Origin: Verrucomicrobiia bacterium
GTDB lineage: Bacteria > Verrucomicrobiota > Verrucomicrobiia > Palsa-1439
Assembly: GCA_022072455.1 (NCBI GenBank)
Contig: JAJVHY010000004.1
Coordinates: forward strand, 426,295 to 490,294
Length of the DNA stretch: 64,000 bases
Direction of reading: 5' to 3'
The position numbers and the translations under genes were made by a program. Positions 61,639-64,000 of this stretch are shown here, piece after piece. Numbering within the stretch: the first letter of the stretch is position 1; every line of letters begins with the position of its first letter. The notes beneath the pieces were generated by a model, which saw nothing but the letters and a program-made list of their open reading frames with translations, made no database searches and was not told the origin of the DNA.

Positions 61639-61680
61639 TTGACAAATTCAAACAAGTGTTTCAATTATTCGATTGAAACA
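61639..61680 (+). promoter_or_regulatory. Promoter and operator of the TetR/RND operon
   Basis: TTGACA (61639-61644) is 18 bp before AATTAT (61663-61668). The perfect inverted repeat TGTTTCAAT-N6-ATTGAAACA (61657-61680) covers the -10 box and ends on the first base of the ATG. A regulator bound here would block transcription and initiation. No Shine-Dalgarno lies in the short space, so the mRNA may be nearly leaderless. Confidence 0.7.
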
Positions 61681-62309
61681 TGAGTTTGATCACTGACGAC
61701 TCCAATACTCGCGTCCGGCTCCTTAACGCTGCCGGTGAAATCTTCGCCGAACGCGGGTTTCGCGCCGCCACGATTCGTGACATTTGCGAGCGAGCCAAAG
61801 CCAACATTGCCGCCGCGCATTATCATTTCGGCGACAAGGCGGAACTGTATCTGGCCGTGTTGAAGTGGTGTTCCACCGAGGCGCTGAAAAAATACCCGCC
61901 GACGCTTGATCTCCCCGCCACTGCGCCGGCGGCAGAACAACTCCATGCGTTCGTGCGGTCGTTCCTGTTTCGCATTGCCGACAAAGGCCGGCCTGAGTGG
62001 TACGGCCGGCTGATGGCCCATGAAGTCGCCGAGCCGACTGCCGCGATGAATGTCTTGATTGATGAAGTTTTCCGGCCGCTGCTGGAACGCTTGGAAGTCA
62101 TCATCCGCGAACTGACCGGCTTGACCGACGCGCGCATCGTGCAAGCCTGCATCCGCAGTGTCATCGGGCAATGTCTGCACTACTATCACGCCCGGCCGGT
62201 CATCCAACGGCTGGATCCAACCCAAACTTTCGAGCCGGCAGATTTGGATCAGATCGCGCAACACATCACGAAATTCTCCCTGGCCGGCCTGCGGGAGTAC
62301 CGGCAATGA
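61680..62309 (+). CDS. TetR family transcriptional regulator (CerR-type C-terminus)
   Basis: 209 residues. The N-terminal HTH is TRVRLLNAAGEIFAERGFRAATIRDICERAKANIAAAHYHFGDKAELY (TetR_N). The C-terminal part (FVRSFLFRIADKGRPEWYGRLMAHEVAEPTAAMNVLI and RIVQACIRSVIGQCLHYYHARPVIQRL) matches the CerR/DUF1956 group often placed before RND pumps. It most likely represses its own operon through the inverted repeat that overlaps its start codon. The outer-membrane-factor gene starts inside its stop codon (ATGA). Confidence 0.92.
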   Translation: MSLITDDSNTRVRLLNAAGEIFAERGFRAATIRDICERAKANIAAAHYHFGDKAELYLAVLKWCSTEALKKYPPTLDLPATAPAAEQLHAFVRSFLFRIADKGRPEWYGRLMAHEVAEPTAAMNVLIDEVFRPLLERLEVIIRELTGLTDARIVQACIRSVIGQCLHYYHARPVIQRLDPTQTFEPADLDQIAQHITKFSLAGLREYRQ

Positions 62310-63715
62310 ACCGCGCGCTTGTGGGGCTGTTGTTGTTGGCCGGGTGTTCGGTCGGACCGGATTACCGGCCGCCGAAGGTGGCGGTACCACAACACTGGGA
62401 AATTGGCGCGAGCACAAATGCCCCAAGTAGCAACTGGTGGCGGACGTTGGGCGACGCGACTTTAACCTCGCTCATTGACCGGGCGGTGCAGACCAACCAC
62501 GACGTGCGCATCGCCGAAAGCCGCCTCCGGGAAGCGCGCGCGTTGCGGGCCGGCGTCGCGTGGGATTTGGCGCCGACCGTGACCGGGGTGGCTTCGCTCA
62601 TGGATCAACGGCGCTCGGAGAACGCGCAAACCTTCACCGCGCCCAACCAGATTTTTCAGACCGACCTGTACGATGCGCACTTTGATGCGCGCTGGGAGAT
62701 TGATATTTTTGGTGGGAAACGCCGGGCACTCCAAGCGGCCTCGGCGCGTTTTGCCGGCATTGAAGAAGAGCAGCGGACGGTGTTGGTCAGCGTGGTGGCG
62801 GAGGTGGCGCGCAATTACATCGAAGTCCGCGGCGCGCAACACCGGCTCGCGATCGCGCAGAAAAATGTCGCCGCCCAACAGGAGACGCTCGCGGTCGTGC
62901 AAGCGCGCTTCCGCGCCGGCCTCGCCAGTGAACTCGAAGTGAAACAAGCCGAGGCGCTCCTCGCCACGTCCCAAGCGCGGTTACCGGCGATCGAGACGTT
63001 GCACCGGGCTGGAATTCATCGGCTCAGTGTGTTGGTGGGGCAATTACCGGGGGCGTTGACGACGGAACTGAGCACGCCGGCAGGATTGCCGGCGGTGATA
63101 ACGGCGATACCGGTGGGGTTGCCGGCAGATTTGTTGCGGCGGCGGACCGATGTGCGGCGCGCCGAACATGAGTTGGTCGCGGCGACGGCCGGGATCGGCA
63201 TGGAAGTGGCCGAATTGTTTCCCAAATTTGCGTTGGTGGGCAGTGGCGGGTTTCAGAGTTTGAGCGCAAGCGACTGGTTTGTGCCGGCGGCCCGGTACTG
63301 GTCGGCGGGGCCGACGGTGACGTGGCGGTTGTTGGATTTTGGGCGGATTCGCGCGCAGATCAAGGCGGCCAATGCCCGGCAAGAGCAGGCGTTGGCGGCG
63401 TATGAGCGGACGGTGTTGCTGGCGTTTGAGGACGTCGAGAACGCGTTGGTGGCGTATGCGAACGAGCAGGTCGGGCAACGGGCGTTGGCCGAAGCCGCGA
63501 CGGCCAACCGGCGCGCGGTGGAGTTGGCCAATGACCTGTACACGCAAGGGCTGGGCGAATTTCTCAATGTCTTGGAGGCCGAACGGGCGTTGTTTCAGGC
63601 GGAAGATCAACTCGTGGATAGTCAACGCCGGTTGACCACAAATCTGATCGCTTTGTACAAGGCGCTCGGGGGCGGATGGGAGCGGAAATATGAGGACTGG
63701 GAAAATTCACGTTAG
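62306..63715 (+). CDS. RND efflux outer-membrane lipoprotein (NodT/OprM family)
   Basis: 469 residues from ATG 62306. The signal peptide MNRALVGLLLLAGCSVGPDYRPPKV ends in a lipobox (LAGC). WWRTLGDATLTSLIDRAVQTNHDVRIAESRLREARAL, SELEVKQAEALLATSQARLPAIE, VGLPADLLRRRTDVRRAEHELVAATAGIGMEVAELFPKFALVG and DLYTQGLGEFLNVLEAERALFQAEDQLV are the paired OEP domains of TolC-like channels. It forms the outer-membrane exit duct of a tripartite pump. The adaptor gene overlaps its last 26 bp, an order (channel before adaptor) different from E. coli acrAB. Confidence 0.92.
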   Translation: MNRALVGLLLLAGCSVGPDYRPPKVAVPQHWEIGASTNAPSSNWWRTLGDATLTSLIDRAVQTNHDVRIAESRLREARALRAGVAWDLAPTVTGVASLMDQRRSENAQTFTAPNQIFQTDLYDAHFDARWEIDIFGGKRRALQAASARFAGIEEEQRTVLVSVVAEVARNYIEVRGAQHRLAIAQKNVAAQQETLAVVQARFRAGLASELEVKQAEALLATSQARLPAIETLHRAGIHRLSVLVGQLPGALTTELSTPAGLPAVITAIPVGLPADLLRRRTDVRRAEHELVAATAGIGMEVAELFPKFALVGSGGFQSLSASDWFVPAARYWSAGPTVTWRLLDFGRIRAQIKAANARQEQALAAYERTVLLAFEDVENALVAYANEQVGQRALAEAATANRRAVELANDLYTQGLGEFLNVLEAERALFQAEDQLVDSQRRLTTNLIALYKALGGGWERKYEDWENSR

Positions 63716-64000
63716 TCTGCTGCTGGCCGCGGGCATCGCGCTGGCGGGGTGTTCACCGAAGAAACCGGCCGGCGGCCCGCCGGTGACCGCACCGGAAGTG
63801 GCCACGCTCACCATCGCTCCGCAGCCGGTCGAATTGACGAAAGAGTTGCCGGGGCGGACGGCGCCGTTTTTGTTGGCGGAGATTCGGCCGCAGGTCAACG
63901 GGCTGATCCTGAAACGGTTGTTCACGGAAGGCGCCGATGTGCAGGCCGGCGAGGAACTTTATCAGATTGATCCCGCCCCGTTTCAGGCGGTGCTCGATCG
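63690..64000 (+). CDS. RND membrane fusion (adaptor) lipoprotein, 3' end beyond window
   Basis: 103 codons were read directly from ATG 63690 to the edge. MRTGKIHVSLLLAAGIALAGCSPKK is a signal peptide with lipobox LAGC. VTAPEVATLTIAPQPVELTKELPGRTAPFLLAEIRPQVNGLILKRLFTEGADVQAGEELYQIDPAPFQAVLD is the N-terminal part of an AcrA/MexA-type adaptor, with the lipoyl-like half (GADVQAGEELYQID). It links the inner-membrane RND pump, expected just beyond the edge, to the channel coded upstream. Confidence 0.88.
   Translation, partial: MRTGKIHVSLLLAAGIALAGCSPKKPAGGPPVTAPEVATLTIAPQPVELTKELPGRTAPFLLAEIRPQVNGLILKRLFTEGADVQAGEELYQIDPAPFQAVLD

Noticed and set aside
1-64000. tRNA or rRNA genes
   Set aside because: No cloverleaf-like or GTTCRANNC-bearing gene was seen in the intergenic stretches; a covariance search was not possible.

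Overview
The window is one contiguous piece of a GC-rich bacterial chromosome. The gene content suggests the PVC group, most likely Verrucomicrobiota (Limisphaerales/Pedosphaera-like). The pointers are a pseudopilin with an H-X9-DG C-terminal motif, secreted proteins ending in the DQLPDSWQ-type module, very large Kelch/Ig/MBG surface proteins, a GIDE-LemA fusion, and sugar-isomerase/PhyH/URO-D-like gene sets. This is inference from protein families; there is no rRNA or tRNA in the window to confirm it.

Layout. 1-6898 (minus) is the 5' part of a giant secreted Kelch/Ig-like/MBG-repeat protein that runs off the left edge. A small sigma-70-like gene sits 28 bp upstream of it, followed by a 480-bp non-coding stretch with an array of GAACA/TGTTC half-sites and a possible short terminated transcript. 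7937-11412 (minus) is a phospholipid/membrane operon (psd, pssA, a LysE-type exporter, a YihY/BrkB protein). 11526-32913 is a large surface-polysaccharide region: pseudopilin, three methyltransferases, a Wzx-like flippase, six glycosyltransferases, an O-antigen polymerase/ligase-like protein, a YfhO-like protein, an ArnT-like membrane protein, two secreted proteins, and a DUF362/PaaK pair. 32894-39528 holds an AraC-regulated set (sugar-phosphate isomerase/epimerase-like protein, 2-hydroxyacid dehydrogenase) divergent from a PhyH dioxygenase and a URO-D-like protein, then GIDE-LemA and an SDR.

39525-54282 mixes type IV pilus/secretion genes with housekeeping. It holds an HTH-GspE ATPase fusion and pilT with a degenerate receiver/HD/PATAN protein. 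The metabolic genes are a phosphoglycerate-dehydrogenase-like enzyme, gnd, an Ada-like protein, leuB, an AGT-like aminotransferase, purB and a lipoate-ligase-like protein. 54587-57180 is the only clearly mobile area: a sialidase-like gene bounded by a 25-bp inverted repeat, a REP-associated tyrosine transposase (RAYT), and a broken copy of the 5' end of leuC. 57167-58971 is a lipid A acyltransferase/LPS kinase pair. 59083-61631 is a methyltransferase, leuC and sixA. 61680-64000 is the start of a TetR-controlled RND efflux operon that runs off the right edge.

The gene order is very compact. Co-directional genes often overlap by ATGA/GTGA, and seven of eleven convergent gene pairs overlap at their 3' ends. 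Two genes that run off the window edges (the giant protein at the left, the RND adaptor at the right) were read directly from the nucleotides. No tRNA, rRNA or CRISPR array was seen. The most unusual signals are the IR-bounded sialidase cassette beside the RAYT, the HTH-GspE fusion with a palindrome just before its start, the pilT-linked signalling protein whose receivers lack the phospho-acceptor Asp, and the half-site array before a possible small RNA.
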